A stretch of 64,000 bases of DNA from positions 372,001 through 436,000 of the forward strand of contig JAACJM010000050.1 of the NCBI GenBank assembly GCA_013368315.1, written 5' to 3'. This DNA is from Tetrapyrgos nigripes (taxonomy: Eukaryota > Basidiomycota > Agaricomycetes > Agaricales > Campanellaceae). Position 1 is the stretch's first letter; the number at the start of each line of letters is the position of its first letter. Below the pieces are notes generated by a model. It worked only from the letters and a program-made list of their open reading frames with translations, did not search any database and was not told the DNA's origin. Below are positions 34,319-46,218 of this stretch, piece after piece. The position numbers and the translations under genes were made by a program.

Positions 34319-36680
34319 TCAACACCCCACCCCCGAAGAATTAACACACCCAACCCAAGCGTTATAATTATACTTTTCTGGGTTCTTGACGAATACAAAG
34401 GGGGCTAGGGTCTGTGCGTCTCCCTGTCCTTGTCCATCTCCCTGTGCGTCTCCGTTTCCTGCATTCGAGTTGGAGTCGCTTGCGTTGGGATTGCCAGCGT
34501 CTAGTTGCGTTACTAGCGTGTCTGCTGTGTCCGTGGTGTCTTTGTCTTGGGACTCCGAACCCGAACCCGAACCCGACCGAAGAACCCTCGCTCTAACACT
34601 CAAGCTCTGTACCCCCTCATCGGTGTCGGGAAACCCAATCGGCATAGCAAGTTTAGTCAGTCCAGCTTGTACTGAGAATGTTTGGGAGATGATGATAGAC
34701 GAGTTGTCGTTGGCGTTGGACGAAGGTGTATAAGCATACACCTCAAACGTCACATTCGCAGGCTCAGCCAAGAGCGTGACGGCCCAGACGGTGTCTTCGA
34801 CCTGTCGTTATGCGTCAGTAACCAGTTCTCTCTCTCGTCGAGTCGTAGAACAACACTTGTTCTTCATTATGTACTCACCAATTCCCTCCCCATCACTTCA
34901 CCCACCGGATCACCTACTTGAGCCTGAGCAGAATGTGTTCTTGACCACATAACCGACTTTTCCCCGTCTCCATCTTTCGAAATGTCGGGATACTGACCAC
35001 CGTTTTTAAACGCAGAGGCGTAGTAGGACGTTAGTGGGAGCCAGGCTAGAAGGGAAGAAACATGTGGGTTGTCAGAATGGGGAACGCAGAACGGGGAACT
35101 CGGAATCGAGGAAAGACAAAGACGCAAAGAAACGGGAGAGGAAAGGAAGAAGACACTAACCAGCATGCCCCATGCCCCCCGTCCAAGCCTCACTCCCTGT
35201 AGGCTGAGCCCCCTTGATAGGACCTATATAATGTGATTCCCCATAGTCGTTCCAGGAGATTATTTGGATGATGTCGATGTCGAAGGGGTTGGACGAAGAT
35301 GAGGACGAGGCGTCGTCGTTGCCATTATTCGGGAAAGTAGTATCGACGAGAGCCTCCCAACGTTTAGCGTAGAGGTGTTGGTCTGATGTGTAGAGGAACT
35401 GGAAGGTGAGTTAGTATTAGGGTAATGATTCAAGAGGTAAGGGGGAAGGGCAACGATTGAGGGGGAACACTAGTACTCACATTCTTATTAAATGTATTAG
35501 CACCAAGGTGGGTAAAAAACCACGGAGAGACGAAGGCCATGTATATTTTGTTGTTTCCATTTCCTTCGTCTCTTTCAACGTCTCGTTTCCTCTGGAACGG
35601 AAACGAAAACCAGCTCTCGCTCTCACTATCACTCTCAGAGGACGAGAACGCAAGCCACCTCTTAGATGGAGAACCCCCCGTCAATCCCAACCCCTTGACA
35701 TGAAGCAAATCCCCATCCGTGGATCAGATGAATTTGCTGAGAGCTGAGGATATGGCTGAGGCTATTGTTTTCGCTTGTGTTTGTTGGTGCGTCGGTGGTT
35801 TGTTTGGATGCGACGTTGGAATTGGGGGAGTTGGTATCGTCTGAAGACCCTCCGAGGAACCCCCCGAGGAAAGTAGATAAATAAGGAATGATATTCGTCG
35901 CGTCCGGTGCAGAGGTGGACCCAGATAAGCCAAGTAAATCCGTAAGAGCCGACGAAAGAGAGGTATCCGAAGACCCTTGGGAGGCGGTTGTTAACTCGAC
36001 TGGCCAAGCTCCGTTCCACTGTCCATAAAGATTAGCATAACGAGAAGAGAGATGTATGTATGCACGCACATTAAAATCCCCATTCACAAACTCGTTAAAC
36101 GAATTCGGATCCATAAAAAACGAAGGGACAAAAGTAATCTTTCCCCTCAACTCATCATGTTGAGTAAACTGACTACTTCATCCATTCAAAGGGGAATCTT
36201 GTCCAAACGTACAAGCTTCCCCCGAAAAGGTCGATACGAGTGGAAGTGGATCCGGAGAGACTTTTGAATACCTCAGTTGATTAGGATGACCAGCGAATTT
36301 GAGAACGAGTGAACGTAAAGCTTGTGCATCGGTAGGAGAAGCACAAGGAAGGGAGGACATATCCAAGGATAAAAATAGTTTGAAATCCAACCCGGATTGA
36401 AGAGCAGCTTGGTATGCGTCGGCTACGCGGTCAGGTTGCCATGGGTCTATGCCGATGTTGAGAGCGAAACCGTCGATGTTGTGTTTGGAGGCTAGGGAGA
36501 TGTCGTCTAACCAGTCTGCGAAGGGGTTAGATGGACGTAAGGAGAAAAGACCCGGACTGACCTTGAATAGTGTAAGGAAAGGTGTTACCAACCATATGAT
36601 GAGCGACGACATATTTAGAGATCAACTCTGTTGTTGAAGGAAGTCACTCACATTGCAGCTTTGGATCTTATCTAAAAGAA
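34319..36680 (-). CDS. GH71 alpha-1,3-glucanase (mutanase)
   Basis: Secreted-type glycoside hydrolase acting on wall alpha-1,3-glucan. Near the N-terminus: VVAHHMVGNTFPYTIQ|DWLDDISLAS, with intron 1 between Q and D, then DGFALNIGIDPWQPDRVADAY, FKLFLSLDMSSLPC, GKITFVPSFFMDP, NGAWPVE, MAFVSPWFFTHLG, ISWNDYGESHYIGP and YYASAFKNGGQYPDI, all GH71 landmarks in order. The C-terminal domain (AVTLLAEPANVTFEVYAY) is followed by a Gly/Asn/Gln-rich stretch and GCVNSSGVGC. Between NGAWPVE and the WFFTH block lies an unusual Ser/Thr/Asn-rich insert of about 100 residues or more, whose frame near 35700 I could not carry through cleanly; an intron or a frameshift may lie there. The first exon with a signal peptide was not identified. 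Confidence 0.78.
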
Positions 36681-37017
36681 CAATGACCACGAAAGAGTCT
36701 CAAGCTGTCGCTGACGTCATGCAACGCATCCTGCAGACCGTCGTACAGTTATCATGCAAATCTGCTTAGCGCTTAGTCCTAGCCAGTGAGGTCATTTCCA
36801 CAGATCTGGAGAATAAAGGATGCGAAGACAAAAGAATTTCGGGCGAGGTGCTGATGAGGAGTTATCTAGAGGACTCAGGAGGCTTCGACAACACGGGACT
36901 CGGACAAAGTTAATTTTGTCCCTTCAAAGAAGGTTCAGGGTGCGCGAAGTTGGCACAGTGAGGTGCGTTCTTTTCCCTTTTCCTTCACCACCACCATTAA
37001 CTCATTTTCCACCAACT
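36681..37017. other. Divergent promoter region, GH71 to MYND gene
   Basis: No separate gene. It holds the 5' flanks of both genes and perhaps the missing first exon of the GH71 gene. Confidence 0.4.
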
Positions 37018-38639
37018 ATGTCAGTGTCACCATATGCGTCCGATAATCAGCTCATATCGACTCTGCTTGGACCCCGCACACCTTCAAAGGTCTTGTCGTC
37101 GTTGAGTTTTCTTCAACTCGTCGGTGACCAGCTATGCTCGTACTGCCTGAAAGCCAAAGACGCTTGTCCGAGTGGCCTGAAAAAGTGCTCAGGGTGTAAA
37201 CGCATCTCTTACTGTGAGTCCACCTTTGAACCATCATTACGATGTCTTAAATTTTGTTCAAAACTTGGTGATGTTACTGTCATCGATAGGCAGCGAAGCC
37301 TGTCAAAAAAGCGACTGGAAATCTTCCCATAAACAGCTTTGTCCTCAGTTCAAGAAAGTAAACGATTTTGACCGTACTGTTATTGGTGACCGGCCGTTGT
37401 CCCTACTCGAGTTTGCCAATGTCCAGGTATTTATCATATCCATCTCCGACTCGAGCTTTGAACTTTATGGCACTCGCCAGGAAATGCGAATCCAGATCTT
37501 TTTTCAAGTGACTCCTCAAAACAAAGACACTCGAAAGTACATAGAGTGAGTCTAGGCCACTGTACAGTGGTCAATGTGATCAACTCATTTCTCTCAGTGA
37601 ACAAGCCACTTGCCAAGTCTGTAACAGAACACCTTTTCAAAAGCCCGAATACCACCCTTTCGAAATATGCAGTGGATGCAACTATGTACGATGGTGCTCC
37701 GACGAATGCAAGGAGAATTTGTCTAGCGTCCACTCTCCCAAACATTGTGCCGTTCTCCGACTCTACGTCGCATACAACCGCATTTCCATTGACTATGCTC
37801 TCTCCGGTCAAAATGGCAGGAAGCGACCCATGTTCCAGACTCCAAACCCTCGCGATTCATATATCCCTCTTTCCGAAATTGCTGATTGGAACGACTACCA
37901 TTGTCGTATCTTTCCGGAATTCCGTTCCAAATGCGAGGCCACTGCGAAGGGATTGGAGACATCCGATCCAGCCTCTGTCGAGGGATTCGAGATGATGGCT
38001 ATGGAACCAGCCTGCATTGTCCTCACCGTCATCGCAGCTATAGAAGCCTCTGGCTTGACCACTCGTGAATCTCTCCGTATTCATTTTGTCGGAGCTTCGT
38101 CTCGGGAGCTGTCTGGTCATGGCATGATGGAGGAGCTGTTGCATTACTTACCTTGCTTGAAGAACGTCCACATCACATACGTCGGCCCGCAGGCACACCT
38201 ATGTGCGGTCCTCTTTTCGTTATCAGACGGGAATTTGGCTTGCGAGAAATGTCAGGCAAAGGATTTTTCTCGTACAGCTTCCTATCATGGCTCGGAATAT
38301 CACACTTTTATGACTCGAGTCGCAGGTCCCGAGGACAAACCTGATCTTGTTATTGCTCTCAACAGCGGTTTCACTGAAGTTATACCGGAATCTTGGAGGC
38401 TCACGGTGCAGAATATTCTTCGGCAAGGTGTTCCTGCAGCTTTTACCTCGTACTCGGACGTGGAGGCTAGACAAGAGCTCGGTGTGCTCCGGGATATGGG
38501 AGCAAAGTTCCTTGTCGAGCCCCGAGAGAATAAATGGAGAGGTGTCGTTCCCATTGTCAACAAAATAGCGGAGCTGTTTTCTCCAGGTAGTATGGGCATG
38601 GGGTATGATAGCAATTGGTGGTATGTCTTCCGGGGATAG
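37018..38639 (+). CDS. Double MYND zinc-finger protein with MSS51-type C-terminal domain
   Basis: The start ATG at 37018 gives MSVSPYASDNQLISTLLG. The first MYND finger is CSYCLKAKDACPSGLKKC..C..., split by an intron and completed by CQKSDWKSSHKQLC. A second finger follows another intron: CQVCNRTPFQKPEY, then CSGCNYVRWCSDEC and HSPKHC. The rest matches the MSS51 C-terminal domain: SLRIHFVGASSRE, LPCLKNVHITYVGP, PDLVIALNSGFTE, VPAAFTSYSDVEA and GYDSNWWYVF. Yeast Mss51 controls Cox1 translation in mitochondria, but fungi carry many MYND proteins with this domain, so that role cannot be assumed. No mitochondrial targeting sequence is obvious. Confidence 0.85.
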
Positions 38640-39480
38640 TAGTGGGACTATACGCTATGGACCAAGTTTTTGCTCTGGATGACGGAAATTTCTTGTTTTG
38701 ATACCCTTGTCTTTCATTCGCATTCTTCCACTCAATTCGCCTCGAGATTTCACCTGGCCTTCATACTTGCTAGCGTAGACCACCACACCTCTCGACACCA
38801 TTATAATTATACGAGCGCCTCGTTTTCGAGGTCCCATAAATCGTGATTTTCATGAATTATCCCCTACTCAGCGTCAATGTTGCTTTACTCTATTACAACC
38901 ACCACGCCTGAAAGTGCCTAAAAGGTACGGCCGGAACCCTTCAGACTTCGCGAAGGTCTGTGTCGCCTAGTAAAGGTAAGTCGTTCACTTCCGCCATGCA
39001 TAGGAACAAGAGGCGAAGACAGTGATACTCGGAATAGTAAGGCACCAGTTTCGCGTTATAGTTTTGTGAGTGCAGTGGGTTTCATTGGAGTTCGAAAGGC
39101 AGGGTATGAGATATAGATGTGCTTGGCATCTGGATGCAGACGGGTGTCAAGTAAGGGGAATTAAGAATCAAGTAAGGAATCGAGATGTATACGCGCGTCA
39201 CCGCCCGCGACAAATTTCTCAAGGTGAGGACCAGGATTGGATCACTTCTGGATCACAGTTACTTTCCTAGAGTTGAGAAACAGATGTATATGTATATTCC
39301 AGAGGGTAACATACATGTCGGCCTCACCTTCTAGTGTAACAACTAATTCCAAGCTTGAGAGATAAGTGAACGACGACATTGGATGTCTCTGGATTGCTCT
39401 AGCCAAGTATCCTACTCCAGTGCACTCGAGCCTGCAGTGTCGATCTATCCTATCCTATCCAAAGACACTGACGAGTCTTG
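38640..39480. other. Intergenic region with dispersed repeat
   Basis: No gene. The 39065-39410 part is the partner of the degenerate repeat at 25770-25990. A small hairpin with core TTCGCGAA lies at about 38942-38960. Confidence 0.4.
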
Positions 39481-41066
39481 CTATAATTTCATCGAAGTCG
39501 TTGCCAAATACTGTTCTGCAAACTGAGGGAAAAGCGCTTCTATGGTTGTCCATTTCGCCTCTTCTCGATAATCAAAGCATTCGTATGTCAGCGAGCACTG
39601 GGCTGGGAGAATTTGCCCGAGCAATTCTGCAAAGACCGTTTCTTCTCCTTGCTTTAGCCCGGGCAAAGGATAACCAAGACGCAGTCTCTCCAAATTCGCG
39701 CCATGCGCTGGCTCGGATGTTGGTAGTGAGGAAGGGTCTAACGGCGGAGTATCTCGTGGAGCGGAGTTGATACATAGTCCCAGGCGTGTAAGGTGTGGAC
39801 AGAGACGGGTAAGGAGGAAGATAGCCCAAATACTCGTTCTTTTATTGTCAGTGATGTCTCTGCCATACGGTGACAAAATCTCGAGCTCTTCCAACCTAGG
39901 CCATGCCAGTGCCAATGTAGTGAAGTCCGAGTCAGACATGATAAGAGGATTGTCTGAGCAGAAACGAAATATCGTGATGTGGCTGCACGCTAAGAGGGAA
40001 TGCAGAACATCGAAATCATCGATAGTGGTATTCTCGAACTCATCATGATTGAACTCCAGTTTCAATTCCCTGAGGGCAGAGCATTGAGAGATGGATTGGA
40101 TGAGATGGCCACAACCATTCCGGACAGTCGACTTGGCAACAACAAGGTGAAGGATTTGTAGCCGATGGAGAGGAGGAAGAAAGGGAACGAGCGTCATGTT
40201 TCCCTCAACTTGGCTGACGTGTAGCTCTCGAAGAGAAGAAAAATGACCGTCCAACCATAAATTTCCGACACGATGTACGTTTTTACCACCCGAGAACACA
40301 AGCTTTTCCAACACTGCAGAGTGACACAGCCTCCGTAATATTGGAGTCATGTCTTCAAATGCGGTGATGTGGATGCTTTTGAGTAATGGTAGATTTCCAA
40401 GAAGTTTCGCCAGAGGCTCAACAAAGTCGTGCTCTCCGTAGACTTCTATCGTCAAGGAAGTGAGCCCGGGCATTCGTACTTTGACAAACTCTGTCAAAAT
40501 TCGCAGACTAGACAAGGTGTCATCGTACACTTTGTAGGTGAAGGTGTGGATTCCATTGTGCATCAACAATGCCGGAGCTTCTTCAGAGGCATGGCCAAAA
40601 TGACCGGTGCATTCCAAAACACGAAGGTTGGGAAGGATGAGTGACATTGGCCTGGTACGATACATAGCACCAAGAAGGGGAGAGACATCGTGTTTTCTGG
40701 AATAATGGTACCAAAGGTAGCGTATGCGCCATGAGTATTTGGACTGGAAACGATTCCATAGTGCGGAAGTAGGCTCTGACTTGAAACGCTGTAGGCAAAT
40801 CATTGAGTAAACAGACAAATAGATCAGGTGTGAGAGAGAGGACATACATATGTTGAGGTGTTGTCCATAGAAAAGTCTTTCCACACCGGGGCGATGAGAC
40901 GTGCCATGGCCAGAACATCCTCATTGCCTGCTATTGTACTCCAGACATAGTCCAGGGCGATGTCAGACCAGAACTGGCAAACTGATACGCAGCGTTTTTG
41001 GTCGACTTTTTCCAGATATCCAAGGATTTGGTCCACTAGTTCTGGGAGTTGTAGTGCTTGATGCAT
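39481..41066 (-). CDS. F-box domain protein with leucine-rich C-terminal region
   Basis: Exons 40848-41066 and 39481-40788 give 508 residues; the join reads NTSTY|RFKSEPTSALW. The N-terminal F-box is seen as LQLPELVDQILGYLEKVDQKRCVSVCQFWSDIALDYVW. F-box proteins recruit substrates to SCF ubiquitin ligases through Skp1. The remainder has irregular leucine-rich segments (LPNLRVLECTG, MPGLTSLTIEV, LPLLKSIHITAF, FSSLRELHVSQ, ALRELKLEF, WPRLEELEIL) that would form the substrate-facing solenoid. Families like this are very expanded in mushrooms, and targets are unknown. A broken relative lies at 43.71-44.13 kb. Confidence 0.88.
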
Positions 41067-41640
41067 GTGGTAAAATGATGGGGGTCGTAGTAGAGATTCG
41101 CTCTACTGTCAGTACTAAGTACTACTGTAGACTAGAAACACATTTGAAGCATTGGTCACGGGATAAAAGTTTCGTCTTTTCACTTTTTTCATCTCCGTCC
41201 ATCCTTCTCCCAGCGTGTCCAGAGTAGAATCTTGAAGTTAAATCTGGGTGCAAGGTTGTGAGGTTTGGACTGAATCCGACTGAATTCGTAGGCATTTGAT
41301 GCGGATGTGTTCTCTATCTCCCCGATTCAACGAACCAAGAACTTAACAAGAACTTAACGAACATAATAAACGATTGTAATGGATGAAAATGAATACGTTT
41401 CATAGAACCACAAAGTGGATCGGATATATCCATGCTCTTACTTTATGTACCGAAATGATCACTTCGCCTTAGAGTAGTCGCTACCGATGTGTGTGCTTTT
41501 GAGGTTTTTTATGATTAAAAAACGAAGCACTGTGCTTCTTCGATCTAATTACAAACAGCAACATCGACAACAGCAACAGCAATCAAGTACTATCTATAGC
41601 CTGCCACTAAGCAGAAAGGAAGGAAGCTCAAGCCCTGGAA
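41067..41640. other. Intergenic, F-box gene promoter side
   Basis: No gene seen. A CAA/CAG-rich patch lies at about 41555-41585. Confidence 0.4.
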
Positions 41641-42390
41641 CTGGCGAGCCACACCCCCCACGGATGACCGGAGACAAAGTGCCTTACATAGAACCAGCCG
41701 CGTCGCGAGTTTCCTCGGTGCTAGCTATCCGGCCGTTCAGGACTTTGTTGATCCAATCACCAATAAAGAGGTGCAAGCTCTGGAACCTGTGGGCCATCCC
41801 CCCACATCCTCCCGCCTCCCCAACCACACCACCGCAAAGTGACTGGAGACAAAGTGCCCTACATAGAACCAGCCGCGTCACGAGTTGCCTCGGTGCTAGC
41901 TATCCGGCCGTTCAGGACTTTGTTAATCCAGCCACTATTAGTAGGGTTTAGCCATCCCCCGCATCCTTCCGGACCTCTCCCACCACACCACCACAGCGAG
42001 ACTAAAAGTGACAGGAGACAAAGTGCCTTACATAGAACCAGCCGCGTCACGAGTTGCCTCGGTGCCAGCTATCCGGCCGTTCAGGACTTTGCTGATCCAG
42101 CCACTAGTAGTAGGACTTGGAAAAGGCAACTCGTGAGTAGTTGGAGGCCAGGACGCATAGTCAAATGAAGCCTGGCCTCGACAAATGGAGAGAGCAATAG
42201 AGCATGAGTGTTCCCGACGGCCGTATAGCTAGCAAGTCGAGTTGCCGTTTTCAACAGGTCAACTGGCACCATCGTCCCGTACAAGTCCAGGGTTCGGCGA
42301 CCAGTCCACGAGCGCCAGAAACTCGAGTGCCAGCTATACCGCCGTTGGGGCCACTGTTGATGATCAGGACGCATAGTTAAACGAAGCCTG
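41640..42390. repeat. Tandem repeat block (three close copies plus one divergent)
   Basis: A unit of about 98 bp starting GGAGACAAAGTGCC(T/C)TACA, containing CTATCCGGCCGTTCAGGACT, occurs at about 41663-41760, 41838-41936 and 42008-42104, with a spacing of 170-175 bp. Spacers carry variable CATCC(C/T)CC and CCACACCACC strings. A fourth, divergent copy can be traced on the same pattern at about 42255-42350. Two direct copies of a hairpin-forming stretch (core GGACGCATAG) lie at about 42144-42181 and 42356-42394. No coding role is seen; it lies just downstream of the kinase stop codon. Confidence 0.75.
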
Positions 42391-42398
42391 GTCATCAA

Positions 42399-43334
42399 TC
42401 AGCCACTTACCGAGAACAGCTTTGCGAAGAAGCCCCTCTTCTCCTTCTTGAAGAGGGGTATCTTCTCAACCTGTTCCCTGAGTTGCTGCAATGTGAGTCG
42501 ACATCTTGGGTCCGGGTGGAGGGCGCACTGAAGGACCTTGACGAGCTCGACGTGGACGAGAGGGAGTCGCTTACCAAGCACCTCGGGGTCTGCAAAGAAA
42601 GCCTTAAAGTGTGGGTCGACGGGAAAGGCCGCTCTCCATGGGTAGTCGCCATTGCAGGCAGTCGCCAGCATGTAGGCGATAGCCCACACGTCTTGCTGTT
42701 CCGGAGAATAAGCCTTGTTCTCAGCCTTCAAGTTACAAATACGTTCAGGCGGCATATACTTCAAAGTGCCGTAGACGCCGTGGGCCTCGTAACACACACG
42801 CTGGTCTGTGGCCAGTCCGAAGTCTGCGATCCTGACTCGGATGTCCTTGCCCTCCTTGGAGCAGAGAACATTTTCCGGCTTGAGGTCCCGATGGAAGACT
42901 CCACGCTGGTGACAATGCTGGACGCCTTCAATGATCTGTAAGAAAGCAGAGCGAACATCGTCCTCGTCTTCAAAGAGACCCTCCCTGGTAGCATGGAAGA
43001 AATCCCCAAGCCCGCAGAAATCCATCCGAATGCAAGCATACGACTCCCCCTTTAACACCTCGTAAGACACCTCCTTGACCGCAACAACATTCTTATGGCC
43101 TCCAACAGTCGCCTGCAACCTCAACTCTTCGTCCAACAACCACTTCTTCATCGACTTCTCCTCTGGTCTGGGCATCACCTTCACAGCAAACTTCTCCTTT
43201 CCAGCACCTTTCCCCGTCGTCCTCACCGCACAATACACCGTGCCAAACGCTCCGCTCCCCAACAGGTTCTGCAAATTGAAATGACCATTCATAATGGACA
43301 CACCAGTTAAGTTTTTAATGCTTTGAGAAGACAT
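42399..43334 (-). CDS. Serine/threonine protein kinase (Ran1/Sks1-like)
   Basis: Single-exon gene of 311 residues from the ATG at 43334 (MSSQSIKNLTGVSIMNGHF); an in-frame ATG at 43397 would add 21 residues. Complete kinase core: glycine loop LGSGAFGTVY, the ATP-binding lysine in FAVKV, HRDLKPENVL, DFGLAT, and PPE in place of APE (KYMPPERI), followed by DVWAIAYMLA. The HRD and DFG motifs are intact, so it should be active. The YMPPE form and compact size resemble fungal Ran1/Pat1-Sks1 kinases linked to nutrient and meiotic control. The coding end is unusual: KLFSVSG, where the last codons begin GTAAGT, a perfect splice donor, so a spliced form with another tail is possible. Confidence 0.85.
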   Translation of the reverse strand: MSSQSIKNLTGVSIMNGHFNLQNLLGSGAFGTVYCAVRTTGKGAGKEKFAVKVMPRPEEKSMKKWLLDEELRLQATVGGHKNVVAVKEVSYEVLKGESYACIRMDFCGLGDFFHATREGLFEDEDDVRSAFLQIIEGVQHCHQRGVFHRDLKPENVLCSKEGKDIRVRIADFGLATDQRVCYEAHGVYGTLKYMPPERICNLKAENKAYSPEQQDVWAIAYMLATACNGDYPWRAAFPVDPHFKAFFADPEVLGKRLPLVHVELVKVLQCALHPDPRCRLTLQQLREQVEKIPLFKKEKRGFFAKLFSVSG

Positions 43335-43430
43335 GTTGGTAAAAATTTGCGATATCGGTTGGTTACGAGTAAGGAGCAAGTAGTGGTTTAAGAGCAAGAG
43401 GTGAAGAAAAGGAGATGAATGAAATGCTGG

Positions 43431-43440
43431 CCTTATATAT
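43431..43440 (-). promoter_or_regulatory. TATA box of the kinase gene
   Basis: The minus strand reads ATATATAAGG about 97 bases upstream of the ATG at 43334. Position and sequence fit a TATA element and support the downstream start codon. Confidence 0.5.
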
Positions 43441-43707
43441 GCGGCTGAGAAAGGGGATGGCAGGGTAGCATAGCCCGCATTTAGGGACTCATGAGGACCA
43501 GGGGTGTTGGTAGTAAGTCCGGTCGAGCGAGACTGACGCGATGTTGGTTATTGGACCGGACAGCAGGAAGAAGGAAGCCTGAGGGTCCTTATATCACTCT
43601 GTAGCGTATAATCTAAGCATTGGATACTTGAACGCAGAACGCAATCAAAAGCAGAAGTAGTCAGTACATACTTGAACCCAGATTAGATCTTCCGGATGAC
43701 CAGATTC

Positions 43708-44130
43708 CTAATTATTTCCCGACCAGTACGCCATGCTGTGTTGTACAAGGTGGGGGAGTCGAGTGTGGAAGTAAATCCATCGGCGAAACCGAAAGAAAGC
43801 GTGAGCTCGAGCGGGATCCATCAAACGTGACGGAAAAGAAGGAAATACAGTGAGAAACAGAAAAGAAAGGCCGAGAGGGAGACTGAAACATCGTTTGCCT
43901 AGGGGGATGACGCGATGACGAAACAGCATAAGATGTCTTGCGCTGGTCATGGAATATGCTCGTGGTATGTGCACTTCCTGCAGGATACATCTCCATCTCG
44001 AACGACTCAGGCGCAAATACCCATTGTTCCCCAACCAAGATAGACCGTTTTTGGTCGTTTCTCGTCAGATATCCCAAGATGTAATCAATGAGTTCTGGAC
44101 TTGTAGTGCGTGATAGGCTCGTAGACGACG
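43708..44130 (-). pseudogene. F-box gene relic
   Basis: The minus strand near 44040-44110 reads YHALQVQ, then ELIDYILGYLTRNDQKR, aligning with LQLPELVDQILGYLEKVDQKR of the F-box gene at 39481-41066. The initiator is absent or shifted, and after the F-box start no leucine-rich exon follows. A decayed or truncated paralogue. Confidence 0.6.
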
Positions 44131-44351
44131 GAGGAAGAATTGCCTTTTAAGTACAGCGAAAATGAAGTGCACTCATCGTGGTGATGTTACATAAGAGTCA
44201 AAGACTTCTAAATAAGGAAGACTAAGAATTTCGTTGGATAAAAAAACTCGATACTTAGCTTCGACGAATGGGTCCTTTGTGACGTTGCTACGTACACTAC
44301 AAAACAATATCGATAGACAAGCATAGGTAAAGACCAAAGCACCAATGTTGA

Positions 44352-45943
<1,592 letters not shown>

Positions 45944-46218
45944 GATGGCGGAGTGAAAAAGGAAATGTTTGACCGTGAGATTCAGCTCCTTACTACTTCA
46001 AGCGCGATTTAAATAAGCACTTACAGGTAGCCTGGAACTGCGTTGAGCGGCTGGTTTCCAGGCTACCACTGAACAGGTACCCTCTGTATGGGATTGCAAA
46101 AACCTAAAGAGCACAGTCGATATCTACGAAATAAAAGTTAAATTATACTAAACATCATATTCATGTCGACTTCTACTCTACATTATTGTCATTGTCAATG
46201 TAAAAATAATACTATATC
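45944..46218. other. KRR1 promoter region
   Basis: No gene; 5' flank of KRR1 and 3' flank of the NACHT gene. Confidence 0.4.

Noticed and set aside
41850..42100. CRISPR-like array (three regularly spaced repeats)
   Set aside because: Repeat units are about 98 bp, spacers are related to each other, and the genome is fungal; it is a tandem minisatellite.
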